Assembly: GCA_021802045.1 (NCBI GenBank)
Contig: JAKABB010000011.1
Coordinates: 1 to 46,911 of the forward strand
Reading direction: 5' to 3'
DNA from: a bacterium
GTDB lineage: Bacteria; Chloroflexota; Dormibacteria; Aeolococcales; Bog-877
DNA length: 46,911 nt
The notes under the pieces were generated by a model. It was not told the origin of the DNA. It did no database searches and worked only from the letters and a program-made list of their open reading frames with translations. The translations under genes were made by a program, and so were the position numbers. Below are positions 8,076 to 17,611 of the stretch, one piece after another. Numbering within the stretch: the first letter of the stretch is position 1; every line of letters starts with the position of its first letter.

Positions 8076-8083
8076 CGTGCCGC

Positions 8084-8089
8084 AGTATA
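8084..8089 (-). promoter_or_regulatory. -10 element of the 174-aa gene and pncB
   Basis: TATACT on the minus strand lies 8 bases before the ATG at 8075. It overlaps a plus-strand TATAGA (8086-8091), so two divergent -10 elements share the same bases. Confidence 0.55.
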
Positions 8090-8091
8090 GA
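8086..8091 (+). promoter_or_regulatory. Possible -10 element of birA
   Basis: TATAGA lies 4 bases before the GTG at 8096 and overlaps the opposite-strand TATACT. If it is used, translation of birA may begin at a later GTG near 8180. Confidence 0.35.
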
Positions 8092-8095
8092 GGGG

Positions 8096-9028
8096 GTGTC
8101 GGGCAGCAACCGGGTTCTTGAGCCGCCGTGTGGCGGCGCCGCGCCCGGCAGCGGCCGGTCCTCCAGCATCCCGGCCCTGCCGGTGACGGCGCCCGCCGCT
8201 GGCGCCGCCACCCCCCCGACCGGCCGGGCCCCGCTCCAGGCGGCCCGCCTGCGGGAGCGGCTGCGGGGCTGCGCTTTGCCCTACCGGATTCAGGTGGTGG
8301 CGCAGACCGACAGCACCCAGCTGCGGGCGCGGGCGGCGGTGGCGGCCGGGGCCGCCGAGGGCTGGGCCATGCTGGCCGAGGAGCAGACGGCCGGCCGGGG
8401 GCGGAGCGGCCAGGGGTGGGTCGCGCCGCCGGGCTCGGCCCTCCTGGCCTCGGTGGTCCTGCGGCCCGGGGTGCTGGCACCGACCCTGGCCCCCTTGGCC
8501 CTGGTGGCGGGCGTGGCCGTGGCCGAGGCGGTGGAGGCCGTGGGGGGGCCGGCGGTGCGCCTCAAGTGGCCCAACGACTGCCTGGCCCTTGGACGCAAGC
8601 TGGCGGGGGTGCTGGTCGAGGGGGTCGACCCCGGCCCGGGCGCTGACCCCGGGGCCCCGGCGGTGGTCGTCGGCATCGGGTGCAACGTCGAGGCCGAGCC
8701 GTCGGAGCTGGGCCCCGACCTGGCCGGGGTGGCCACCTCCTGCCGCGCCGCTGGGCGGCCCGTGAGCCGCGAGGCCCTGGCGGTGGCCGTCCTCAGCGCC
8801 CTGGCCGACGCCTACCGCCGCTGGCAGCGCCAGGGCTTCGAGCCGGCCCGGGCCGCCTGGCTGGCCCGGGCCGCGGACCTGGGCCGGGAGGTGGAGGCCA
8901 CCGGTCCCGCCGGTCCCCTGCGGGGCCGGGTGGTGGGCCTCGACGCCGCCGGGGGCCTGCGCCTGGAGACGGCGGGCGGTGCGGTCACCGTCCGGGCGGG
9001 CGCCGTCCGTCACCTGCGACCGGGCTGA
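8096..9028 (+). CDS. birA: Biotin--[acetyl-CoA-carboxylase] ligase
   Basis: The protein (310 residues from GTG 8096) carries the class II biotin ligase core: TDSTQLRAR, the biotinyl-AMP loop GRGRSGQGW, LKWPNDCL, KLAGVLVEG and VVGIGCNVE, followed by the small C-terminal beta-barrel domain. It attaches biotin to the carrier protein of acetyl-CoA or related carboxylases. The N-terminal DNA-binding domain of E. coli BirA is absent; instead there are about 50 low-complexity residues. It is therefore a ligase only, not a repressor. The start is uncertain: the GTG at 8096 is close to the -10 element, and an in-frame GTG near 8180 would trim much of the low-complexity leader. Confidence 0.92.
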   Translation: MSGSNRVLEPPCGGAAPGSGRSSSIPALPVTAPAAGAATPPTGRAPLQAARLRERLRGCALPYRIQVVAQTDSTQLRARAAVAAGAAEGWAMLAEEQTAGRGRSGQGWVAPPGSALLASVVLRPGVLAPTLAPLALVAGVAVAEAVEAVGGPAVRLKWPNDCLALGRKLAGVLVEGVDPGPGADPGAPAVVVGIGCNVEAEPSELGPDLAGVATSCRAAGRPVSREALAVAVLSALADAYRRWQRQGFEPARAAWLARAADLGREVEATGPAGPLRGRVVGLDAAGGLRLETAGGAVTVRAGAVRHLRPG

Positions 9029-9043
9029 TGGTGGTGATCACCC

Positions 9044-9072
9044 TTGACGGCCGCGGGGATCACCCCTAGCAT
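9044..9072 (+). promoter_or_regulatory. Promoter (-35 TTGACG, -10 TAGCAT, 17-base spacer)
   Basis: TTGACG at 9044-9049 and TAGCAT at 9067-9072 are separated by exactly 17 bases. This is one of the clearest sigma-70-type promoters in the window. Transcription should start near 9079, leaving a leader of about 60 bases that includes a T-rich run before the small gene at 9140. Confidence 0.65.
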
Positions 9073-9139
9073 GGAAGCCGGCCAGCGAATTTATGAGGTT
9101 TTTTTCAGCGCGCGCACGCGCTTGGAGCGAGGAGTCAAC

Positions 9140-9457
9140 TTGCCGACCATAGGAGAGACCTGCGTCGCGATCACCCAGCAGCTGGAGAGCTGGGAAGTGG
9201 AGAAGGTGCAGCGGTACGCCCGCCGTAACAAGATCCACTACATCGACCGCCTCCTCAACGAGCTGGAGCAGCTCAACATCGCCGAGGAGTCGGAGGTGCC
9301 ACCGGGGCTGCGGACGCTCTGCAAGGACTTCATCGACGGCGAGGCCCACCCCCTCAGCCAGCGGCGGGCGGAGGAGGTGCCGATCGCGGAGTGGATGGAT
9401 GCCCTCTACGATGTCCAGGACGGCCTCATGTTCACCGCCGAGGACGACGAGGAGTAG
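9140..9457 (+). CDS. Small acidic protein (105 aa)
   Basis: The start is placed at the TTG at 9140 because GAGGAG lies 5 bases before it and the promoter ends at 9072. An in-frame ATG at 9071 would overlap the -10 element. The product is mostly helical, with VAITQQLESWEVEKVQRYAR and IDRLLNELEQLNI segments that could form a coiled coil or helical bundle, and a strongly acidic end (EDDEE). No family is recognised. It stands alone between birA and tRNA-Arg, with its own promoter and a perfect 13-bp hairpin after the stop, so it is an independently transcribed gene. It could be a small regulatory or adaptor protein. Confidence 0.7.
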   Translation: MPTIGETCVAITQQLESWEVEKVQRYARRNKIHYIDRLLNELEQLNIAEESEVPPGLRTLCKDFIDGEAHPLSQRRAEEVPIAEWMDALYDVQDGLMFTAEDDEE

Positions 9458-9466
9458 GTCCCCCGG

Positions 9467-9497
9467 CCCGGGGCGGCGGCCCGCCCGCCGCCCCGGG
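9467..9497 (+). terminator. Strong hairpin after the small acidic gene
   Basis: Arms of 13 bases (9467-9479 and 9485-9497) pair perfectly around a 5-base loop, starting 10 bases after the stop codon. There is no T tract, as is common in GC-rich genomes. Confidence 0.55.
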
Positions 9498-9516
9498 GAC
9501 GCGGATCGGCGGCGAC

Positions 9517-9522
9517 TATACT
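9517..9522 (+). promoter_or_regulatory. -10 element of tRNA-Arg
   Basis: TATACT lies 13 bases before the first base of the tRNA, so transcription would start a few bases upstream of the mature 5' end. The upstream terminator hairpin occupies the -35 area and no clear -35 was seen. Confidence 0.5.
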
Positions 9523-9535
9523 GACGCCGCCGCGT

Positions 9536-9610
<75 letters not shown>

Positions 9611-9658
9611 GGTCCCGCCCGCTCGCCGGGTCGGCCCGCCGGGCCGGGGCCCGGGACC
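9611..9658. terminator. Possible hairpin between tRNA-Arg and acnA
   Basis: GGTCCCG (9611-9617) and CGGGACC (9652-9658) can close a long GC-rich hairpin with further internal pairing. It lies between the tRNA and the convergent aconitase gene and may stop transcription from either side. Confidence 0.3.
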
Positions 9659-9694
9659 AGCGAGGACGGGGCCGCCCGGCGCCGTCCCGTGGGC

Positions 9695-12385
<2,691 letters not shown>

Positions 12386-12391
12386 GGTCCG

Positions 12392-12397
12392 ATTCTA
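12392..12397 (-). promoter_or_regulatory. -10 element of acnA
   Basis: TAGAAT on the minus strand ends 6 bases before the GTG at 12385, which gives a leaderless arrangement. Confidence 0.5.
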
Positions 12398-12442
12398 CGG
12401 GGGCCGCCCGGCCCCCGGCCCGGCGACCGGGGTCGGCCGAGT

Positions 12443-12472
12443 TTGACACCGCGTTCGGGCGGTGGGCATACT
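12443..12472 (+). promoter_or_regulatory. Promoter of the cytochrome oxidase operon
   Basis: TTGACA (12443-12448) and CATACT (12467-12472) are separated by 18 bases. The -35 is a perfect consensus match. The predicted leader of about 110 bases before coxB is GC-rich and can form hairpins, so some leader-level control is possible. Confidence 0.6.
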
Positions 12473-12590
12473 CGCCAGCCGAGGGCGATCGACCGCCTGC
12501 GGGCGCTCCCGGCTCGGGGGGAGGGCGCCCCGGGAGGGTCACGCGCTCGGCCGCGAGCGCCTCGAACCACCCACTCAGAGGAGGCGACCA

Positions 12591-13352
12591 GTGATCCGGT
12601 GGCGTCCCGCCGACAGCCTGCCCCGGCTGGGCCTGGCCGCGCTGGCCGCCGCGGCCGGGGCGCTGGTGCCGGGGGTGGCCTTGGCCGCCAGCCCCGACTT
12701 CCTGAGCCCTGGGGGACCGCCGGACAGCCGGATCGTGATGATCTGGGACGTCTTCCTGATCGTCGCCGTGGTGGTGCTGGTCGGGGTGGGGGGGGCGGTC
12801 CTCTACGCCGCCATCCGCTTCCGGCGGCGCTCGCCGGACGAGATGCCGGCCCAGATCCACGGGATCGCGCGGCTCGAGATCGCCTGGACGGTGATCCCCC
12901 TGATCATCCTCCTGGGGCTGTTCGCCCTCAACGTGGTCAACGTCCAGTACCTGCGCCACGGTCCCAGCCCCGCCTCGGCGGCGGGACGGCGCGGGGTCGA
13001 CATCGGGGTGGTGGGGCGCCAGTTCTACTGGACCTTCGACTACCCCAACGGCAAGGCCTCGATCGCCACCCTCACCATCCCGGTGGGGGTCCCGGTCTAC
13101 CTGCGCACGCGCTCCCTGGACGTGATCCACGGCTTCTGGGTCCCCCAGCTCGGGGCCAAGATCGACGCCCTCCCCGGCATCGTCAACCACGCCTTCATCG
13201 AGGCCAGCCGCCCCGGTACCTTCCGGGGCCAGTGCTACGAGTTCTGCGGGGTGGGCCACGCCCAGATGCTGATCACGGTCAAGGCCGTGTCCATGGCCCA
13301 GTACCGGGCCACCATCGCCCACCTGCCCTCGGCCGCGAGCACCGGCACGTGA
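12591..13352 (+). CDS. coxB: Cytochrome c oxidase subunit II
   Basis: The 253-residue protein begins with a signal-like segment (about residues 1-27, ending VALA), then two transmembrane helices (about 45-67 and 93-113) and a periplasmic cupredoxin domain. The CuA site is intact: a histidine in DVIHGFWVP, and CYEFCGVGHAQM with both cysteines, the Glu carbonyl position, His and Met. There is no fused cytochrome c domain, so an external cytochrome c or copper protein donates electrons. The start is the GTG at 12591 with AGAGGAGG 6 bases upstream. It is first in the oxidase operon. Confidence 0.95.
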   Translation: MIRWRPADSLPRLGLAALAAAAGALVPGVALAASPDFLSPGGPPDSRIVMIWDVFLIVAVVVLVGVGGAVLYAAIRFRRRSPDEMPAQIHGIARLEIAWTVIPLIILLGLFALNVVNVQYLRHGPSPASAAGRRGVDIGVVGRQFYWTFDYPNGKASIATLTIPVGVPVYLRTRSLDVIHGFWVPQLGAKIDALPGIVNHAFIEASRPGTFRGQCYEFCGVGHAQMLITVKAVSMAQYRATIAHLPSAASTGT

Positions 13353-13400
13353 GCGCTGGCGGCCGCATCCCGTCCGTCCTAGCTGGAGGAGCCCCGCGTC

Positions 13401-15056
13401 ATGGCCACCGCTGAGCTGCCCATCGACCGGCCCGCGCACCACCCCATGACCACCGTGTGGTCATGGATCACCACCGTCGACCACAAGCGCATCGGGCTCC
13501 TCTACCTCTACACCACCTTCATCTTCTTCCTGATCGGCGGGCTGATGGCGCTCCTGATCCGCACCCAGCTGGCCCAGCCCAACAACACCCTGCTGACCGC
13601 GTCCCAGTACAACCAGCTCTTCACCATGCACGGGACCACGATGATCTTTCTCTTCGTGGTGCCGGTCTGGAGCGCGTTCGGCAACTACTTCGTGCCGCTG
13701 ATGATCGGGGCCAAGGACATGGCCTTTCCCCGCATCAACGCCTTCGCCTTCTGGCTGCTCCCGCTGGCCGGCCTGGTGATGTACAGCGGCTTCCTCTTCG
13801 GGGGCAGCGCGGCCGCCGGCTGGACCGGCTACGTGCCCCTCACCGAGAAGCTCTACTCGCCCCAGGTGGGCCAGGACCTGTGGATCCTGGGGCTCCACAT
13901 CGTGGGCATCTCGTCGGTCATGGGCGCCGCCAACTTCCTGGTCACCATCCACCGCCTGCGGGCGCCCGGGGTCACCTGGTTCCGGCTGCCCCTGTTCGTC
14001 TGGGCCATGGAGGTCACCTCCGCCCTGGTGCTGCTGGCCTCGCCCTTCCTGGCGGCGGCCCTGGCGATGGTGCTCCTGGACCGCCAGCTGGGGACCAACT
14101 TCTTCAACCCCGCCCACGGCGGCAACGTGATCCTCTACCAGCTGATCTTCTGGTTCTACTCGCACCCGGCCGTCTACATCATGATCCTGCCCGGCTTCGG
14201 GGTGATCTCGGAGATCATCCCCGTCTTCTCGCGCAAGCCGATCTTCGGCTACAAGACCATGGCCTACTCGCTGGCGGCGATCGGGGTCCTGGGCTTCATG
14301 GTCTTCGCCCACCACATGTTCACCGTGGGCCTGCCCCTGCCGGTGCAGATCTTCTTCATGGCCACCACCATGATCATCGCCGTCCCCACCGGGGTGAAGA
14401 TCTTCAACTGGCTGGCCACGCTCTGGGGCGGCTCCATCCAGTACACCGCCGCCATGCTCTTCGCGGTCGGCTTCGTGCTGATGTTCCTCATCGGTGGCAT
14501 CGATGGCGTGTTCATGGCCTCGCTGGGCCTCGACTACCAGCTCAACGGCACCTACTGGGTGGTGGCCCACATCCACTACGTGCTGGTGGGCGGGTCCCTC
14601 TTCGCGCTGTTCGCCGCCCTCTACTACTGGTGGCCCAAGATGACCGGTCGCTTCCTGGGCGAACGGGTGGGCAAGTGGCACTTCTGGACCCTGATGCTGG
14701 GCTTCAACCTCACCTTCATGCCCATGCACGTCCTGGGGGTGCTGGGCATGCCGCGCCGGATCGCCACCTACGGGCCGGGCCGCGGCTGGGCCGGGCTCAA
14801 CCTGCTCTCCAGCGTCGGCTCCTTCATCATCGCCCTGGCCATCCTGCTCTTCCTGTACAACGTGGTGATGTCCCTGCACGGTCCCCGGACCGCCCCCAAC
14901 GACCCCTGGGAGGGGAACACCCTGGAGTGGTACACCACCTCCCCCCCGCCCCCCCACAACTTCGACGACCTGCCCGAGGTGCGCAGCCTGCGGCCGGTCC
15001 GTGACCTGCGCCTGGGCCGGGCGGCGGCCGCGGCCTCTGACCCCTCCCGGGGATGA
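13401..15056 (+). CDS. coxA: Cytochrome c oxidase subunit I (type A2)
   Basis: The 551-residue protein has the 12-helix haem-copper oxidase core with HGTTMIF (low-spin haem ligand region), YSHPAVYIMILPGFG (CuB His and the cross-linked Tyr), the HHMFTVG histidine pair, AVPTGVKIFNW with the K-channel lysine, and AHIHYVLVG. YSHP in place of GHPE marks the A2 class, in which the D-channel glutamate is replaced by Tyr-Ser. It reduces oxygen to water and pumps protons. The ATG at 13401 follows GGAGGAG. Its stop overlaps the ctaA start. No subunit III is fused or adjacent. Confidence 0.96.
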   Translation: MATAELPIDRPAHHPMTTVWSWITTVDHKRIGLLYLYTTFIFFLIGGLMALLIRTQLAQPNNTLLTASQYNQLFTMHGTTMIFLFVVPVWSAFGNYFVPLMIGAKDMAFPRINAFAFWLLPLAGLVMYSGFLFGGSAAAGWTGYVPLTEKLYSPQVGQDLWILGLHIVGISSVMGAANFLVTIHRLRAPGVTWFRLPLFVWAMEVTSALVLLASPFLAAALAMVLLDRQLGTNFFNPAHGGNVILYQLIFWFYSHPAVYIMILPGFGVISEIIPVFSRKPIFGYKTMAYSLAAIGVLGFMVFAHHMFTVGLPLPVQIFFMATTMIIAVPTGVKIFNWLATLWGGSIQYTAAMLFAVGFVLMFLIGGIDGVFMASLGLDYQLNGTYWVVAHIHYVLVGGSLFALFAALYYWWPKMTGRFLGERVGKWHFWTLMLGFNLTFMPMHVLGVLGMPRRIATYGPGRGWAGLNLLSSVGSFIIALAILLFLYNVVMSLHGPRTAPNDPWEGNTLEWYTTSPPPPHNFDDLPEVRSLRPVRDLRLGRAAAAASDPSRG

Positions 15057-16000
15057 GCCGCTCCTCTCGCGCCCTCGCCCCCCTGGCCCTGGCCACCGCG
15101 GCCGTGACCTACGCCCTGGTGGTGCTGGGCAGCACGGTGCGGGTCACGGAGTCGGGCATGGGCTGCCCGGGCTGGCCTCTCTGCTACGGGCAGCTGGGCC
15201 CGATCGACCGCTTCCACGCCATCCTGGAGCAGTCCCACCGCTACCTGGTGGTGGTGCTCACCCTGCTGGTGCTGGCCACCGCCGTCGCCGCCTGGCGCCA
15301 GCGGCGGGCGGTGCGGGTGCCGGCGCTGGCGGCGGTCGGCATCATCGTGGTCCAGATCGTGCTGGGGGCGGTCACCGTCATCACCCACAACGCCCCCTAC
15401 ACCGTGGCCCTGCACCTGATGACGGCCCTGCTGCTGCTGGGCACCGTGGTCGTCACCGCCGTGGCCGCCTGCACCCCCGCCCGGGCCGCGCCCCCGGGGC
15501 GGCGGCGGGTCGGCCCGCTGGCCTGGTGGACCGTCGCCGCCACCTACGTGCTCCTGCTGAGCGGCTCCCTGGTGGTTGACGGAGGGGCCAGCTACGCCTG
15601 CCCCTCCTGGCCGGTCTGCGGGTTTGGCGGCCAGCCCTGGCAGCTGGTCCTGATCCAGTACGTGCACCGGACCCTGGTCCTGGTGGCCGGGACCCTGATG
15701 GTCCTGCTGGTGATGCGCGCGGCCCGGCGCTGGCACGGCACCGGGCGGGGCACCCGGGTCATCGCCGACCTGGTCGCGGTGGGTCTGCTGGCCCAGATCG
15801 CGGCGGGGGGCCTGGTGGCCACCCTGGGGGCGCCACCAGCCCTGCAGGACCTCCACCTGGCCCTGGCCGCCGGGTTGTGGGTGGGCGTGGTGACCCTGCT
15901 GGCGGTAGGCTGGCAGCGCGCGGCCGCGGTGCCCGGGACCGCTCCCGGCGGCGGGCGAGCGGAACTCGCGGTGGGCGGCGCGCCCGGCATCACCGCCTGA
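15053..16000 (+). CDS. ctaA: Haem A synthase
   Basis: The 315-residue protein has eight predicted transmembrane helices in two similar halves, with conserved histidines in EQSHRYL, HLMTA, QYVHRT and LQDLHLA. The first loop carries the cysteine pair CPGWPLC, and a second loop has CPSWPVC. This is the CtaA/COX15 plan; the enzyme oxidises haem O to haem A for the oxidase. The ATG at 15053 overlaps the coxA stop by 4 bases. The protoheme farnesyltransferase gene ctaB, needed for haem O, is not in this window. Confidence 0.94.
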   Translation: MSRSSRALAPLALATAAVTYALVVLGSTVRVTESGMGCPGWPLCYGQLGPIDRFHAILEQSHRYLVVVLTLLVLATAVAAWRQRRAVRVPALAAVGIIVVQIVLGAVTVITHNAPYTVALHLMTALLLLGTVVVTAVAACTPARAAPPGRRRVGPLAWWTVAATYVLLLSGSLVVDGGASYACPSWPVCGFGGQPWQLVLIQYVHRTLVLVAGTLMVLLVMRAARRWHGTGRGTRVIADLVAVGLLAQIAAGGLVATLGAPPALQDLHLALAAGLWVGVVTLLAVGWQRAAAVPGTAPGGGRAELAVGGAPGITA

Positions 16001-16008
16001 GGAGCGAG

Positions 16009-16134
16009 ATGGAGAAGAAGTCGGCCCGGGGGAACATGCGGTTCGGCGTGGTGCTGGTCTCCCTGGCCGTCCTCATGCTGGCGGTGGCCTTCATCTGGGC
16101 CGCGCTCTACCTGGGGGCCGCCCATGCCCGCTGA
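16009..16134 (+). CDS. Small oxidase subunit, IIa-like (41 aa)
   Basis: This 41-residue protein is a single transmembrane helix (about residues 12-35) after a short charged N terminus (MEKKSARGN). The ending FIWAALYLGAAHAR resembles subunit IIa of ba3-type oxidases, a one-helix protein that replaces the first helix of subunit II there. Here subunit II already has two helices, so IIa is only the nearest match. The GAGGAG ribosome site lies across the ctaA stop. It overlaps the next gene by 11 bases, so it is translated as part of the operon. Confidence 0.65.
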   Translation: MEKKSARGNMRFGVVLVSLAVLMLAVAFIWAALYLGAAHAR

Positions 16135-16354
16135 GGTCCCCGGCCCCGAGCCCGTCCCGGCCGCGGCCCACGAGGAGGGCGAGCACCTGCCCAGCCCGAG
16201 CTTCTGGCCCTTCCTGCTGGCCATCGGGGTGGCCATGAGCCTCGTCGGGGTCATCACCAAGCCGGCGGTGGTGGTGATCGGCCTGGTGATCCTGCTGGGC
16301 TCCCTCGGAGGCTGGGTCCGCGATGCCCGCCGGGACTACCGCGCCCTGCACTGA
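16124..16354 (+). CDS. Oxidase subunit IV-like membrane protein (76 aa)
   Basis: The 76-residue protein has a hydrophilic acidic N terminus, then HLPSPSFWPFLLAIGVAMSL and a second helix, about 26-44 and 48-64. The pattern of a PS-x-WP-hhhA turn entering two helices followed by a basic end is typical of the small subunit IV proteins of actinobacterial and chloroflexal aa3 oxidases. It would stabilise the oxidase complex and has no catalytic residues. It begins inside the end of the 41-residue gene and ends 30 bases before ctaG. Confidence 0.65.
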   Translation: MPAEVPGPEPVPAAAHEEGEHLPSPSFWPFLLAIGVAMSLVGVITKPAVVVIGLVILLGSLGGWVRDARRDYRALH

Positions 16355-16384
16355 CCCGCTGCGGTCGGCCGGCCGGCCCCGCTG

Positions 16385-17251
16385 ATGGCAGCCCTCCTCC
16401 AGGCCGTGCCGCTGCGGCTGACCGCCTGGGCCTTCCCCCCGGTCGTCGCCCTGCCCCTGGTGGCCATCGCCGCCCTGGCCGCCGTGGCCGTGGGCCCCGA
16501 GGCGAGACGCTGGCGGCGGACCCGCGGCGCCCCCGCCCGGGGCGCCTGGCTCCGGCCCGCCGGCTGGTACGCGGGGGCCTGGCTCACCCTGGTGGTCGCG
16601 CTCTGCTCCCCGATCGACGTGCTGGGGGACACCGTCTCGCTCAGCCTGCACATGGTCCAGCACCTGCTCTTGGGCGTGCTCTTCCCGCCCCTGGCCCTGC
16701 TCGGCCTGCGGGGCACCGTCGCCGCCCGGCGGCTGGGGGGTTCCCGGCTGGTCCGGCGCCTGGAGCGGGCGGTGTGCAGCCCCTGGACCGGGGGGATCAG
16801 CTTCGCGGTGGGCTTCGGCGTCTGGCACCTGCCCCCCCTCTACGACGCGGCCCTGCGCGCCCCCGGGGTGCACTTCCTGGAGCACGCCACCTTCGTCGCC
16901 GTCGGGGTCTGGTTCTGGTGGCCGGTGGTGCGCCCGCTGGGGCGGGCCGGGGCGGGTGGGCTGACCGACATCGGCCGGCTGGGCTACCTGGCGGTGGCGG
17001 GGGTGGTGCCGACGGTCATCGGCCTAATCCTGGCCCTGGCGCCCCGCCCCCTGTACGCCTTCTACGTCCACGCCCCCCACCTGGCGGGGCTCCCGCCCCG
17101 GACCGACCAGCTCTGGGCGGGACTGATCATGTTCGCCGCCGGCAACCTGTTCAACTTCGCCGTCTTCTCCTACCTCTTCGCCCGCCTGATGCGCGGGGCC
17201 GACCCCGACGAAGCGCCGGGCCCCGGCGCCCCGTCGGAGGCCCGGTGGTGA
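16385..17251 (+). CDS. ctaG: Cytochrome oxidase assembly protein CtaG (caa3 type)
   Basis: The 288-residue protein has about seven transmembrane helices and the CtaG_caa3 family histidine motifs: SLHMVQHLLLG, FGVWHLPPLYD, and HFLEHATFVAVGVWFWWPV. These proteins are linked to assembly of the CuB or haem-copper centre of caa3-type oxidases. The start is the ATG at 16385. The stop overlaps the next gene by 4 bases (GTGA). Its position just after the oxidase subunits fits a role in maturation. Confidence 0.9.
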   Translation: MAALLQAVPLRLTAWAFPPVVALPLVAIAALAAVAVGPEARRWRRTRGAPARGAWLRPAGWYAGAWLTLVVALCSPIDVLGDTVSLSLHMVQHLLLGVLFPPLALLGLRGTVAARRLGGSRLVRRLERAVCSPWTGGISFAVGFGVWHLPPLYDAALRAPGVHFLEHATFVAVGVWFWWPVVRPLGRAGAGGLTDIGRLGYLAVAGVVPTVIGLILALAPRPLYAFYVHAPHLAGLPPRTDQLWAGLIMFAAGNLFNFAVFSYLFARLMRGADPDEAPGPGAPSEARW

Positions 17252-17562
17252 GGGTGGCGCTGGCCAGCGCCGCCCAGCCCTCGCTGGGGCTGGGCCTGGT
17301 CATCCTCGCCGTCGGCGTGCTCATGGCCAGCCTGGCCGTCGTGAGCCTGCGCTCCATCTGGAGCCGGGGGTCGCCACCGGAGCCGCTGCCCCGCCAGGGC
17401 CCGCTCCCGCCCCCGCCCGTCCCGCTGATCGCGCCGGGGGCCCGTGACATGCCCACCCGGCTGCGGGCCCTGGTCAGCGTCGACTTCGGGTGCCTGACGG
17501 TGGTGGCCGTCGTCCTGTGCGGCCTGGGCCTGGTGCTGGTGCTGCGGGCCCTGGGCCTGTGA
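17248..17562 (+). CDS. Two-helix membrane protein at the end of the oxidase operon
   Basis: The GTG at 17248 overlaps the ctaG stop. The 104-residue product has a transmembrane helix at about 11-34, a proline-rich linker (PLPRQGPLPPPPVP), and a second helix at about 80-102. Both termini are probably on the same side of the membrane, with the linker as an exposed loop. No family is recognised. Coupling to ctaG suggests it is an accessory to oxidase assembly, but this rests on position only. Confidence 0.6.
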   Translation: MRVALASAAQPSLGLGLVILAVGVLMASLAVVSLRSIWSRGSPPEPLPRQGPLPPPPVPLIAPGARDMPTRLRALVSVDFGCLTVVAVVLCGLGLVLVLRALGL

Positions 17563-17598
17563 GGCGGCGCCGCGGCCCGCGGCCCGCCCCGGGGTTGG

Positions 17599-17604
17599 CA
17601 CAAT
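17599..17604 (+). promoter_or_regulatory. -10 element before the FHY-motif membrane protein
   Basis: CACAAT lies 7 bases before the ATG at 17612, indicating a separate leaderless transcript rather than read-through from the oxidase operon. Confidence 0.4.
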
Positions 17605-17611
17605 AGGCGCC

